Shown here: positions 50,755-59,973 of the stretch, piece by piece
How the letters are laid out: each line of letters begins with the position of its first letter
Position numbering within the stretch: the first letter of the stretch is position 1
NCBI GenBank assembly: GCA_016219425.1
Contig: JACRNB010000015.1
Span: 62,001-126,000 of the forward strand
Source: Betaproteobacteria bacterium
GTDB taxonomy: Bacteria; Pseudomonadota; Gammaproteobacteria; Burkholderiales; Thiobacillaceae
Reading direction: 5' to 3'
Length of the DNA stretch: 64,000 nt
Notes under the pieces: generated by a model
Seen by the model: the letters and a program-made list of their open reading frames with translations, nothing else
The model's database searches: none
Told to the model about the DNA's origin: nothing
Translations under genes and position numbers: made by a program

Positions 50755-51639
50755 ATGAAGATGAATGCCCTTTTTGCCCTGGCCTGCGCCGGGTTTTCCG
50801 GTCAGGTTCTTGCTGTTGGCGACTGGTCTTTGAATGGCGAAATGAACGCCTCCGGCGGAACGTACAGCGGCTCGCAATTGCGTGACCGGGTGTCCGGCTA
50901 CGGCGCCACGTTGTCGGCGGATTACCTGGAGCGTGGCGGTCTCACTCTCGGGTTGTCTCGCTCCTTCGTGAAAATGAAGCCCGGCAGCAACGACATCAAG
51001 CAAAGTTCGGTGTTCACCAGCGGGCGCATGCATCTGACCCCGGACAGCCTGCCCGGACGCCTTACCCTGCGCCTGGACCTGCATAAGGTGGACAACGATG
51101 ACGTCTCGCGGGATACCGATGAGGTCAGCGCCTACGCTCCCCAGGTCGCCTGGCTGTCGCCGGATCGTCAGACCTACATGGATCTTGGCTATGCCAAATC
51201 CCGTTACCAGAACAACCTGAAGGTGACGCAGTACACCCCCACCTTCGGCAAGGGGCTCAATGACGGGGCCGACTGGATGCAGTTCCGCGCCTACCTGATT
51301 GATATGTCCAATGCAGCCAGGGCCCAGGGCAAGAGCGCCACCTTCGCCCTGGAATCCAAGTGGACCCATTGGTTCGGCCCCAAAGGCCCCATCGGCCTCG
51401 ACAATGTCCGGGCCGGACTCCTGCTGGGCTCGCGCGTCTACGCGGTGGATCCCGATGGCGGTTCCGTTTCCAACCTGGCGGACTCCCAGCGGGGTGATTT
51501 CAACGTGGCGGGCGAGTGGAAGCTGGGGCAATCCAGTTCGATCCTGGCCATCCTTGGTCATGGTCGTTTCCGCAATGCCACCCTGAGCAACGACTACACC
51601 CTGAACTACGGTTATGTATCCTGGTCCGGCAAGTGGTAA
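50755..51639 (+). CDS. outer-membrane beta-barrel-like protein of unknown function
   Basis: A 294-residue protein with a signal peptide (MKMNALFALACAGFSGQVLA) and strand-rich body with regularly spaced aromatics, ending in a YGYVSWSGKW barrel-type C-terminus. No named family is recognised. AAGGAG precedes the ATG. It is followed 35 bases later by a periplasmic TPR protein, a pairing like those in polysaccharide or secretion accessory systems, but the partner substrate is unknown. Confidence 0.75.
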   Translation: MKMNALFALACAGFSGQVLAVGDWSLNGEMNASGGTYSGSQLRDRVSGYGATLSADYLERGGLTLGLSRSFVKMKPGSNDIKQSSVFTSGRMHLTPDSLPGRLTLRLDLHKVDNDDVSRDTDEVSAYAPQVAWLSPDRQTYMDLGYAKSRYQNNLKVTQYTPTFGKGLNDGADWMQFRAYLIDMSNAARAQGKSATFALESKWTHWFGPKGPIGLDNVRAGLLLGSRVYAVDPDGGSVSNLADSQRGDFNVAGEWKLGQSSSILAILGHGRFRNATLSNDYTLNYGYVSWSGKW

Positions 51640-51674
51640 GCGGGCCCATTCATCCCTGGCAACGAGGAGACACC

Positions 51675-52268
51675 ATGAAACGCACCATCCTGCTGGCCCT
51701 GCTGGCCTTTCCCCTGACCTCCCTGGCGGCGGAGGAATCCGCCTGGCAGAAGTCCTACCGGCTTGAGTACCAACAGAAGTTCAGCGAGGCCGCCATCGCC
51801 CTCAACCCCGTGGACAACGGGCGCGACGCCGATCTGGCCCTGATGCGCAAGGGTTGGCTGGCCTATCAGCGCGCGCGCTACGGCGAGGCCGTCGAGATGT
51901 ATCAGAAGGCATTGGAGAAGAACCCGGCCTCGCTGGAGGCGCGTCAGGGCGTCATGCTTCCGCTCATGGCGCAGCAACGCTGGCGTGAAGTCGCCTCCTA
52001 CGCCCGCAAGGTGATCGCCGATTCCGCCTGGGATTACACCGCCCATACCCGCCTGCTGGTGGCGGAAGAGGCGATGCGGGACTGGGCCACCCTGGCGGCC
52101 CATGCCGAGCGTCTGTCCGAGCACTATCCCGGCGACGCCACCGCCCTGGTCTACCTCGCCCGCGCCCACGCCTGGATGGGGAACGGCAAGGAAGCGAAAG
52201 ATGCCTACAACCGGGTCTTGGCCCGCTACCCCGGCCACATCGAAGCCAGCCAGTACGTCGCCAAGTAA
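51675..52268 (+). CDS. periplasmic TPR protein
   Basis: A 197-residue protein with a signal peptide (MKRTILLALLAFPLTSLA) and about four to five tetratricopeptide-like helical pairs (LAYQRARYGEAVEMYQKALEKNP, LVYLARAHAWMGNGKEAKDAYNRVLARYPG). GAGGAG precedes the ATG. It is likely to be a binding partner for the adjacent beta-barrel protein. A bidirectional terminator lies about 50 bases downstream. Confidence 0.82.
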   Translation: MKRTILLALLAFPLTSLAAEESAWQKSYRLEYQQKFSEAAIALNPVDNGRDADLALMRKGWLAYQRARYGEAVEMYQKALEKNPASLEARQGVMLPLMAQQRWREVASYARKVIADSAWDYTAHTRLLVAEEAMRDWATLAAHAERLSEHYPGDATALVYLARAHAWMGNGKEAKDAYNRVLARYPGHIEASQYVAK

Positions 52269-52316
52269 AAGTACGTTGCGTCCCCGGCTCGGGGAAATCG
52301 CCCGAGCCGCCCAACG

Positions 52317-52352
52317 AAAAAAGGACACGAACGTGAGTTCGTGTCCTTTTTG
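52317..52352. terminator. bidirectional rho-independent terminator
   Basis: AAAAAAGGACACGAAC-GTGA-GTTCGTGTCCTTTTT is a symmetric A-stem-T hairpin. It serves both the TPR gene (plus) and the UT-Sir2 operon (minus), which converge here. Confidence 0.85.
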
Positions 52353-52369
52353 TTTGGGTCAAGGGGGGG

Positions 52370-53965
52370 TTATTCCGCGTGCGGCCAACCCTTGCACACC
52401 AGCCGGCAGAGCGCCGGCAACACCTGCTCCGCCGGCAGGTCGATGTAGACATCCCCCAGTAGCAGGGGCGTACCTGCCCCGCCCTGATTGATCACCGCCA
52501 GACCTGCGCCCTGACGTCGCGCCTCGCCCACCAGGGCGGCGGCGGTGGATACCGCCAGACGCGACCCCACCACCAGCAGGATGCCGCCGCCGCCCATGGC
52601 CGTCATGGCGCGCGGCCAGGCCCCGGCGGGCAGATCCTGGCCCATGGCGGTGACTGCGGGCTTGAGCAGGCCGCCGCATGTTGCGCAGACGAGTTCGCCA
52701 TTGCGCCATGCGCCGTCTGCCGGCCAGGGCTGCGCGCTGCCGCAGGCCACGCACTCGACATGGTCGATGCGTCCGTGCAGGTCGATCACCTGCTGCGCGC
52801 CCGCCTTCTGGTGCAGGCCGTCCACGTTTTGCGTCACCACTGCGCGCAGCCAGCCCTCCGCCTCCAGCTGCGCCAGGGCCTCGTGGGCGGGGTTGGGGCG
52901 GCTCGCGGCGGTTACGTTGAGAAAGCGTTTGCAGGCGTCCCAATACACGCGGCGCGCCTCCGCCGACTGGAGAAAACGGCCATAGCCGTATTCGCTCACC
53001 GGCGTCTGCGGGTCGAGCCATGCGCCGGAAACGTAGTCAGGGATGCCGGAGGCGGTGCTGATGCCGGCGCCGGAGATCGCCACGAGCTGCTTGCGCGGGC
53101 CGGCGGCATTGAGACGGCGACGCAGTTCCTGCACCCCCGGGTGCAGCACCGCCGCGCGCAACGAGCCGAGCGACAGCAGCAAGGTCAGCCAGATCGCCAG
53201 GATCGGCGGCAGCAGCAGGGGCGGAAGCGTCTCGCCCAGCGGGCTCCACTGCCACAGATACCAGAGCAGGGCCGCGAGCAGGGCCGCCACCACGCCCCAT
53301 AGCGGCGCACGCGGGCTGCCGCCCAGCCACAGGCTGGTCATGGCGTAGGCCGCCGGGGCGACGCTGAACGCCCACAGGCCCAGCGGCGCGTCGAGAGTCC
53401 AGGCGATGCCGCCGCAGGCCGCCGCCACCAGCAGGCCGGTGCGGTTGCCGCCCAGCATGGCCAGGAGCGTCCCGCCCACGGCGATGGGCAGCGACAGGTG
53501 CTGCCAAGGGGGCTGGCCGGCTTCGCCATCCCAGAAGCTGGTCCCCATGGCCTGAGCGCCGACGATGCCGAGCCAGCCCACCAGCACGGCGGCGAGTGAT
53601 TGCGACGGCAGGTGCAGGTGCGCGATCAGGCGGCGCAGGGGGCGGTCGATGGCGATGCAGGCGAACAGGGCCAGCGCGAACAGCGGCAGGGACCAGAGAT
53701 CGCGCGCCAGCATGTCGCCCCAGAACAGGCCGACCAGGGCGGGGTTGTAGGCGCTGAGCCCGAGATGGCGCTCGGCCTCAGCCCAGTCCGGGTCCAGGCG
53801 CGCCCAAAGGCTGCCGAGCAGTGCGCCCAGGGCCGCGCCCAGGCCGGCCCAGGGGCTGACCAGGGCGACGGTGGCAAGCAGGATCAGGCCCGCTTCCGGG
53901 CGCGACTGGTATGCCACCTGGCCCAGCCCGGTGAGGGCGTTGCGTAGGGGGGCTTCCAGGATCAT
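52370..53965 (-). CDS. urea transporter - Sir2 deacylase fusion protein
   Basis: A single 531-residue frame joins two unrelated families. Residues 1 to about 275 are a membrane domain of the urea transporter (UT) family: ALTGLGQVAYQSRPEAGLIL, GLSAYNPALVGLFWGDM and the second half repeat with AVGGTLLAMLGG. From about 280 there is a Sir2 NAD-dependent deacylase: ISGAGISTASGIPDYVSG, TQNVDGLHQKAG, the catalytic His in LHGRIDHVEC, and Zn cysteines CVACG/CATCGG. The Sir2 half would face the cytoplasm if the C-terminus is inside. The ATG overlaps the decarboxylase stop (ATGA). It is the last gene of a four-gene operon. Fusion of UT to Sir2 is rare in my experience. Confidence 0.88.
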   Translation of the reverse strand: MILEAPLRNALTGLGQVAYQSRPEAGLILLATVALVSPWAGLGAALGALLGSLWARLDPDWAEAERHLGLSAYNPALVGLFWGDMLARDLWSLPLFALALFACIAIDRPLRRLIAHLHLPSQSLAAVLVGWLGIVGAQAMGTSFWDGEAGQPPWQHLSLPIAVGGTLLAMLGGNRTGLLVAAACGGIAWTLDAPLGLWAFSVAPAAYAMTSLWLGGSPRAPLWGVVAALLAALLWYLWQWSPLGETLPPLLLPPILAIWLTLLLSLGSLRAAVLHPGVQELRRRLNAAGPRKQLVAISGAGISTASGIPDYVSGAWLDPQTPVSEYGYGRFLQSAEARRVYWDACKRFLNVTAASRPNPAHEALAQLEAEGWLRAVVTQNVDGLHQKAGAQQVIDLHGRIDHVECVACGSAQPWPADGAWRNGELVCATCGGLLKPAVTAMGQDLPAGAWPRAMTAMGGGGILLVVGSRLAVSTAAALVGEARRQGAGLAVINQGGAGTPLLLGDVYIDLPAEQVLPALCRLVCKGWPHAE

Positions 53966-55347
53966 GCCAATTCCGGGCCTGCGCCGAACGTGCCGCCGGG
54001 TTGGCGCAGACGCTGGGGCACCGAGTCCATGGCGAAGATGTCCTGCCAGCGTTCGGCGCGGCGGATCACCTCCGGCCCGTCCGGTCCCAGCAGCACCACG
54101 GCGGGACGCGGCTGGATGAACTGCATGGACTGGGTCAGGGTGTAGGCGCCGACGTTGTCGATCACCAACGGGTCGCCCGTGTGCAGGTCCGGCAGCATCA
54201 CGTTCTCGCGCACCACGTCGATCTGCATGCACAGGGGGCCGAACACGTCCACGTTCTCGGTGCGCCCTGCGCCCAGGGGGGTGTCCAGCGGGTGGTCGTA
54301 CCAGTAGGCGGTGGGCAGGATGTTGACGCCGGCGTCCACCACCAGGGCGCGTCCGCGTCCGGCGATGCGCTTTTCCGAGACCACGCTGCACAGCAGGCGC
54401 ATGCAGGCGTCCACCACCGAGCGGCCCGGTTCCAGCACCAGGATGGGGGGGCGCTCGAACAGGTCGAGCGCGGCCTGAAGCGGGCGCAGCACCGCCTCGC
54501 CGAAGGGGGCGAGCAGGTTGCCGCCGCGCGTGGAGCCGCCGGGCAGATCGAACTCCGGCTTGAGTCGGTTGGACGAGGGATAGCCGCCGCCCAGGTCGAT
54601 GATGTAGGGCGAGAGCCCCAACTCGCGCGCCTGCTTTTGCAGGTCCAGCAGCACCTCGATGGCGCGGGCGTAGATCTTGTGGTCCAGCTGGAACGTGCCG
54701 CTGTGATTGTGCAGGGCCTCCAGGCGCAGTTCCGGCAGGTCGGCGATGCGCTCCAGCGCCTTGCGCGCCTCCTGCTCGTCGTAGCTGAAGCCGAAACGGG
54801 TCCAGGGTTTCGCGCCGTATTTGAAGTTGACGCGTATGCCCACGCGCGCGGTCTGGCCGATGTTGCGCGCGGCCTGGGCGATGCGTTCGATCTCGTCGAA
54901 GCCGTCGAGGTTGACCAGGGCGCCTGCGCTGATGGCGCGCTCCAGTTCCTCCAGACGCTTGTAGGGGCCGTTGAAGATGATCTCCGCCCCCGGCCTGCCC
55001 AGGGCGCGGGCCAGGTCGAATTCCATGCCCGAGACGACCTCGGCCCAGGCCCCCTCTTCGTGCAGGATGGAGCACAGCGCGGGCAGGTAGTTGGTCTTGT
55101 AGGAGTAGGCCACCACGGTCTGGATGCCGGGGGCGCTGAAGGTGTCGCGGAAGCCGCGCAGGCGGGCGCGCAGCGCGCCTTCCGAGAGCACGAACAGGGG
55201 CGAGCCGAATTGCTGCATCAGGGTCTGGGGGTCGTGGGGCTCTTCGAAGCCCTCTCCGGGTTGCAGGTCGAACAGACGGTGCTTGCCGACGGTGGCGGCT
55301 TGCAGTTGTTCAATGCGCGGCGGCTCGTAGGGCAGTCGCTTAGCCAT
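53962..55347 (-). CDS. fold-III PLP-dependent decarboxylase (DAP/ornithine decarboxylase superfamily)
   Basis: A 461-residue enzyme of the alanine-racemase-fold decarboxylases (LysA, SpeA/C-like). The PLP lysine is in VVAYSYKTNYLPALC (about residue 84). Other blocks are EALHNHSGTFQLD, IDLGGGYPSSNRL, ILVLEPGRSVVD, and the late NVDVFGPLCMQIDVV and IDNVGAYTLTQS. The usual GPxCES-D is GPLCMQID here, so it is not a canonical LysA, and it is longer than most. AGGAG lies 9 bases upstream of the ATG. It overlaps the ATP-grasp gene by 8 bases. The substrate is unknown. Confidence 0.88.
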   Translation of the reverse strand: MAKRLPYEPPRIEQLQAATVGKHRLFDLQPGEGFEEPHDPQTLMQQFGSPLFVLSEGALRARLRGFRDTFSAPGIQTVVAYSYKTNYLPALCSILHEEGAWAEVVSGMEFDLARALGRPGAEIIFNGPYKRLEELERAISAGALVNLDGFDEIERIAQAARNIGQTARVGIRVNFKYGAKPWTRFGFSYDEQEARKALERIADLPELRLEALHNHSGTFQLDHKIYARAIEVLLDLQKQARELGLSPYIIDLGGGYPSSNRLKPEFDLPGGSTRGGNLLAPFGEAVLRPLQAALDLFERPPILVLEPGRSVVDACMRLLCSVVSEKRIAGRGRALVVDAGVNILPTAYWYDHPLDTPLGAGRTENVDVFGPLCMQIDVVRENVMLPDLHTGDPLVIDNVGAYTLTQSMQFIQPRPAVVLLGPDGPEVIRRAERWQDIFAMDSVPQRLRQPGGTFGAGPELA

Positions 55348-57472
55348 GACGGAATTCTCCTGTTTGAGCAAAGGTGGCGAGACTCAGGGCGTCCGCCGGG
55401 TGTTCCACACAGCAGCGCAGGTACAGGCGATCACGCTCTGGATCGTTGCCTTGCGCCTCTTCGTTGTTGGCCAGCCGCACGGTCAGCAGCGGCAGGTTGC
55501 AGCCGACTTCGGCGGAGAACGCAATCCAGGCCGGCAGGCGCGGATTGATCTCCAGCAGCAGGTAGCGGTCGTTGTCGCGGTCGCGGATGAATTCACCTTC
55601 CATCGGCCCGACCCAGCGCATGCGCTGCGCCAGGGCGGCGAGGCCATGCACCAGTTCGGGTTGTTCCACCGTCACCGCGCCCCAGGTGTTGCCCTGTTCG
55701 CACTGCACCCGCTTCTTCACCGTGACCTGGCCGACCAGGCGATGTTTGCGGTCGAACACGGCGGCGACCGCGTATTCCTCGCCGCTGAGGAAGGACTGCG
55801 CCAGGATCTCGCCGCCGATGGCGTGCAGTTCGTGCCAGAGCGTCTCCGCCTCGGCGGCGTTGTAGGCGAAGTGCACGCCGGTGCGCGCGCCCTTGAGCAC
55901 GAGCGGAAAACCCAGCTTGCGCACGGCGCGGCGCAAGGCTTCGAGGCTGCCTGCGCGCTGCGCCGGGGCGATTGCGACCACGGAGCCGGCGCCGGTCTGC
56001 GCGGACATCAGCAGACGGTCCTTCTGACATGCCGCCAGCGCCGCCGCCGAGGGCAGCAGGGTGCGGATGCCTGCGGCTTCGAGCGCTTCACGGATGGCGA
56101 TGAAGGCGGGCAGTTCGTAATCGAGGCAAGGGACCACGACATCGAGCCCGACCTGATCGTGCAGGGCGAGCAGGCGCGTGAGCAGTTCCGCCGGACGCCC
56201 GTCGGGCGGCAGCAGGAAGGTGGCGTCGAAGCGGTCGTCGAGATGGATGCCGGTGTCGTAGGGGCTGTAGGCCAGACCGTAAATGGCCGCGACCTCGCCG
56301 CTTTCCGCCAGCGCGCGCGCCACGCCCAGACCGGCCATGACCGCGTCCAGGGTGGAAACCCCGGTGACGCCTACGCGTAGGCCGCCCTCCTTGCGCCGGA
56401 AGACGGGGCGCACGGCGGGCAGGGGCTGGGCGCGGCCCAGGCGGCGCAGGGCGCGTAGCGGTTCCAGCGGCTGCGACCATTCCTCCACGTTGCGCGCATA
56501 GGCCACGCCCGGCTGCGGCTCGGGCGCGCGCGGGCGGCCCGGTTTCAGGGTCTCGCGCAGCAGGTGCAGCGGCAGGTTGCAGCCGGCGAAGGCGGAGAGG
56601 TAGATCCAGGACGGGAAGCGGTTGTTCACCTCGATCAGGTAGAAGCGGCCATTGGAGCGCGCGCGCACGAATTCCAGTTCGAGCGGGCCGCGCCAGCGCA
56701 GGCGGGTGAGGATCGTGCGGGCGTGGTCGAGCAGGGCGGGATCGTTCACCACCGTGCCCACCATGCCCTTGCCGCGCCGGGAGAGGCCCAGTTTTTTCAT
56801 CGCCACCGCACCCAGACAGGCGCCGTCGCCGCGCGCCACCATGGCGACCACATATTCGTCGCCTTCGATGGCCTGTTGCAGCAGCACGCCGCCGCCCCAT
56901 TTGGCGTGCAGATAGGCGGCGCGCAGCGAGGCCTCGTGCGCGTCGCGTGCGCGCTGGCCGCCCGCCACCGTGCCCTTCACGAACAGGGGAAAGCCCAGCA
57001 GCCCCGCCTGCACCGGCACCTGCGACAGGACCGGGACATGCAGGGTGCGCGGCGTGGGAATGCCCCAGGCATGGCAGAACGCGGGCAGGGCGCGTTTATC
57101 GACCGCGGCGAGGGCGTCGGCGTCCGGCAGCAGGGTGTGGATGCCCTGCTCCGCCCAGTAGCCGCCGAGGTGGGAATAGACCGGGATCTCCAGGTCCAGG
57201 CAGGGCATCAGGGCGTTAAAGGGGGTTTCCGCATGCCAGGCATGCACCGCCGCGGCCAGCGCGGGAGCGCCGTGCGACAGGGGCGGCAGGATGCGGATGT
57301 CGTCCACCAGCCCGGGCGCGAAGGCGCCGGTGGCGCGGTCGTCATAGACCAGGGCGGTGATGCGCAGGGGGCCGCGCCAGCCGGCGCGCAGGGCGCGCGC
57401 CACGGCGACGCCGGGTTCCGGGTTGTCGAGACCGCCGAAGCCGGTGATGCCAATATGGATTTCAGTCGGCAT
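55340..57472 (-). CDS. tandem double ATP-grasp protein
   Basis: A 710-residue protein of two homologous halves, each a Rossmann-like N-domain (ITGFGGLDNPEPGVAVARAL; VTGVSTLDAVMAGLGVARAL) followed by an ATP-grasp (GFPLFVKGTVAGG, LELEFVRARSNGRFYLIEVNNRF in the first; GFPLVLKGARTG, MEGEFIRDRDNDRYLLLEINPRL in the second). The E-x-N metal-binding motif is intact in both. The tandem layout recalls CarB-like enzymes. ATP-grasp ligases couple an acid to an amine by an acyl-phosphate. It overlaps the PqqD-like gene by 11 bases and the decarboxylase by 8. It is likely to ligate amino-acid-type groups in a new pathway. Confidence 0.85.
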   Translation of the reverse strand: MPTEIHIGITGFGGLDNPEPGVAVARALRAGWRGPLRITALVYDDRATGAFAPGLVDDIRILPPLSHGAPALAAAVHAWHAETPFNALMPCLDLEIPVYSHLGGYWAEQGIHTLLPDADALAAVDKRALPAFCHAWGIPTPRTLHVPVLSQVPVQAGLLGFPLFVKGTVAGGQRARDAHEASLRAAYLHAKWGGGVLLQQAIEGDEYVVAMVARGDGACLGAVAMKKLGLSRRGKGMVGTVVNDPALLDHARTILTRLRWRGPLELEFVRARSNGRFYLIEVNNRFPSWIYLSAFAGCNLPLHLLRETLKPGRPRAPEPQPGVAYARNVEEWSQPLEPLRALRRLGRAQPLPAVRPVFRRKEGGLRVGVTGVSTLDAVMAGLGVARALAESGEVAAIYGLAYSPYDTGIHLDDRFDATFLLPPDGRPAELLTRLLALHDQVGLDVVVPCLDYELPAFIAIREALEAAGIRTLLPSAAALAACQKDRLLMSAQTGAGSVVAIAPAQRAGSLEALRRAVRKLGFPLVLKGARTGVHFAYNAAEAETLWHELHAIGGEILAQSFLSGEEYAVAAVFDRKHRLVGQVTVKKRVQCEQGNTWGAVTVEQPELVHGLAALAQRMRWVGPMEGEFIRDRDNDRYLLLEINPRLPAWIAFSAEVGCNLPLLTVRLANNEEAQGNDPERDRLYLRCCVEHPADALSLATFAQTGEFRHG

Positions 57473-57734
57473 TTTCGAGCAGCCCCCGGGTGCGAAGTTG
57501 TCCCACGATGCGCTGCACATCCTTGCGCGCTTCGGCCTGTTGCACCTGGTAGCGGGCGGTCAGGGCCTGCACCAGTTCCGCCTCGTCCGCGCCGTCGCGC
57601 AGGCATTCCAGCAGGGTCCAGGCGCTGCCGTTGCAGTGGCTCAGTTCAGCCTGCCAGGTATCAAACAACGCCCCACCCTGAGCATCCGCCTGGAGGCGGG
57701 CGCGGGGGCTCAATTGCCAGCGGTTTTGCGCCAT
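57462..57734 (-). CDS. PqqD-like (RRE-type) protein
   Basis: A 90-residue protein resembling PqqD-family peptide chaperones: WQLSPRARLQADAQGGALFDTW, LLECLRDGADEAELVQALTARY, QVQQAEARKDVQRIVGQLRTRGLL. PqqD domains present peptide substrates to modifying enzymes in RiPP pathways, and also occur as HPr-rel-A type proteins. No radical SAM gene or clear precursor peptide is adjacent. It is the first gene of the operon; AAGGAG lies 7 bases before the ATG, and the ATP-grasp gene overlaps its end. Confidence 0.75.
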   Translation of the reverse strand: MAQNRWQLSPRARLQADAQGGALFDTWQAELSHCNGSAWTLLECLRDGADEAELVQALTARYQVQQAEARKDVQRIVGQLRTRGLLENAD

Positions 57735-57820
57735 AAAGGCTCCTTATCCTTGCTTGAAGTGGGCGTATCGTATCCGCCCCGGATGGTAGGGCATGTGCGG
57801 GGGCTCACCCGGTAATAAAA

Positions 57821-57838
57821 CCATCACCAAACCGTCAT
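57821..57838. promoter_or_regulatory. possible Pho box
   Basis: CCATCAC and CCGTCAT occur as an 11-base direct repeat (CCATCACCAAA, CCGTCATACCA), a partial match to the PhoB box (CTGTCAT repeats). It lies 35 bases upstream of phoB and about 90 bases upstream of the divergent PqqD-led operon. Confidence 0.4.
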
Positions 57839-57872
57839 ACCATGCCCTGCATCGCAACCTTGGGGGGGCTCC

Positions 57873-58562
<690 letters not shown>

Positions 58563-58617
58563 GGTCCGGCCCCCGGCGTAGAATCGCCGGCGTCCCACCT
58601 CTTTCCCACCGTCTGCG

Positions 58618-59946
58618 ATGAATTTCTGGTTGCGGCCTCTTGCCATCGTGCTGGGGCTGGGCTTCTTTGCCATGCTGTTCGGCATGGGGCGCACCCCGTC
58701 CGGCTGGATGCTGTTCGCTCTCGGGCTGATCGGCTACCTGGCCTACAACCTGCGCCAGCTCAAAAACCTGTCGGACTGGCTGGCGGATGAGAGCCGCCCC
58801 CCCATGTCGTCCACCGGCGTGTGGGGGGATGTTCTGTATCGCCTGGGCCGGCTGCTCAAGAGTCGCCAGGGGGCGCAACAGAAGGCCATGGCCGACCTGG
58901 AGCAGATGCTGGAGGCCACCCGCAACCTGCCGGACGGCGTGGTGATCCTGGATGACGAGCAGCGCATCGTCTGGCTCAACGTCGCCGCCGAAGGCATGCT
59001 GGGGCTTTCTCCCAGCCGGGACATCGGCCAGTTCGTCCTCTATCTGCTGCGCAACACCCGCTTCAGCGCCTGGCTCGCCAGCCAGGACTATGCCCGGCCC
59101 CTGGTACTGGAATCCCCTTCGGCGCGGGACCGCACCCTCAGCCTTCAGATCGTTCCCCTGCCGCGCCGCCAGAAGATGCTGCTGGCGCGGGACATCACCG
59201 AACTCACCCGGGTGGAGGCGATGCGGCGTGACTTCGTCGCCAACGTCTCGCACGAACTGCGCACGCCCATCACCGTCATCGTCGGCTTTCTGGAGACCTT
59301 CGACGACATGCCGGAGGCGGACCCGAAGCAGTTCCGCAAGCACATCCCGCTCATGCGCGAGCAGTCCAACCGCATCCATCGCCTGGTGGACGATCTGCTC
59401 ACCCTGGCGCGGCTGGAGAGCGAGCCGGATACGCGGGACGAGCAGGTGGACATCCCCGCGCTGGCCGCGCGTCTGGCGGACGAGGCCCGCACCATGAGCC
59501 AGGGCAGGCATCAGGTGCGGCTGCAACTGGACAGCCGCGAGCGCCTGCAAGGCAACGGCCAGGAGCTGTACAGCGCCCTGGCCAATCTGGTTTCCAATGC
59601 GGTGCGCTATACCCCGGCGGGGGGCGTCATCACCCTGCGCTGGGGGCGTGTGGACAGCGGCGGCGCGGAGTTCGCCGTGACCGATACCGGCGAGGGCATC
59701 GAGGCCCAGCACATCCCGCGCCTGACCGAGCGCTTCTACCGGGTGGATCGGGGCCGCTCCCGCTCCACCGGCGGCACCGGCCTGGGGTTGGCCATCGTCA
59801 AACACATCCTGCAACGCCATCAGGGCCGTTTGCGCATAGAGAGCGTGGTGGGCAAGGGCAGCACCTTCATCGCCTGCTTCCCCGCCGAGCGGGTCATGCC
59901 TGGGGCGGTCGTCCCCGCTCCGGAATCCCCGTCCGCGGAAGCTTGA
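58618..59946 (+). CDS. phoR: phosphate regulon sensor histidine kinase PhoR
   Basis: A 442-residue kinase with two N-terminal membrane segments (LRPLAIVLGLGFFAMLFG, MLFALGLIGYLAY) and almost no periplasmic loop, as in PhoR. A PAS domain (about residues 95-205), HisKA with VSHELRTPITV (His near 211), and HATPase motifs SNAVRY, DTGEGI and [10 protein letters not shown] follow. It pairs with the preceding phoB; pstSCAB-phoU are not in the window. Confidence 0.94.
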   Translation: MNFWLRPLAIVLGLGFFAMLFGMGRTPSGWMLFALGLIGYLAYNLRQLKNLSDWLADESRPPMSSTGVWGDVLYRLGRLLKSRQGAQQKAMADLEQMLEATRNLPDGVVILDDEQRIVWLNVAAEGMLGLSPSRDIGQFVLYLLRNTRFSAWLASQDYARPLVLESPSARDRTLSLQIVPLPRRQKMLLARDITELTRVEAMRRDFVANVSHELRTPITVIVGFLETFDDMPEADPKQFRKHIPLMREQSNRIHRLVDDLLTLARLESEPDTRDEQVDIPALAARLADEARTMSQGRHQVRLQLDSRERLQGNGQELYSALANLVSNAVRYTPAGGVITLRWGRVDSGGAEFAVTDTGEGIEAQHIPRLTERFYRVDRGRSRSTGGTGLGLAIVKHILQRHQGRLRIESVVGKGSTFIACFPAERVMPGAVVPAPESPSAEA

Positions 59947-59973
59947 TCTCGCCACGCGGCGCGGGGCGGCAGG

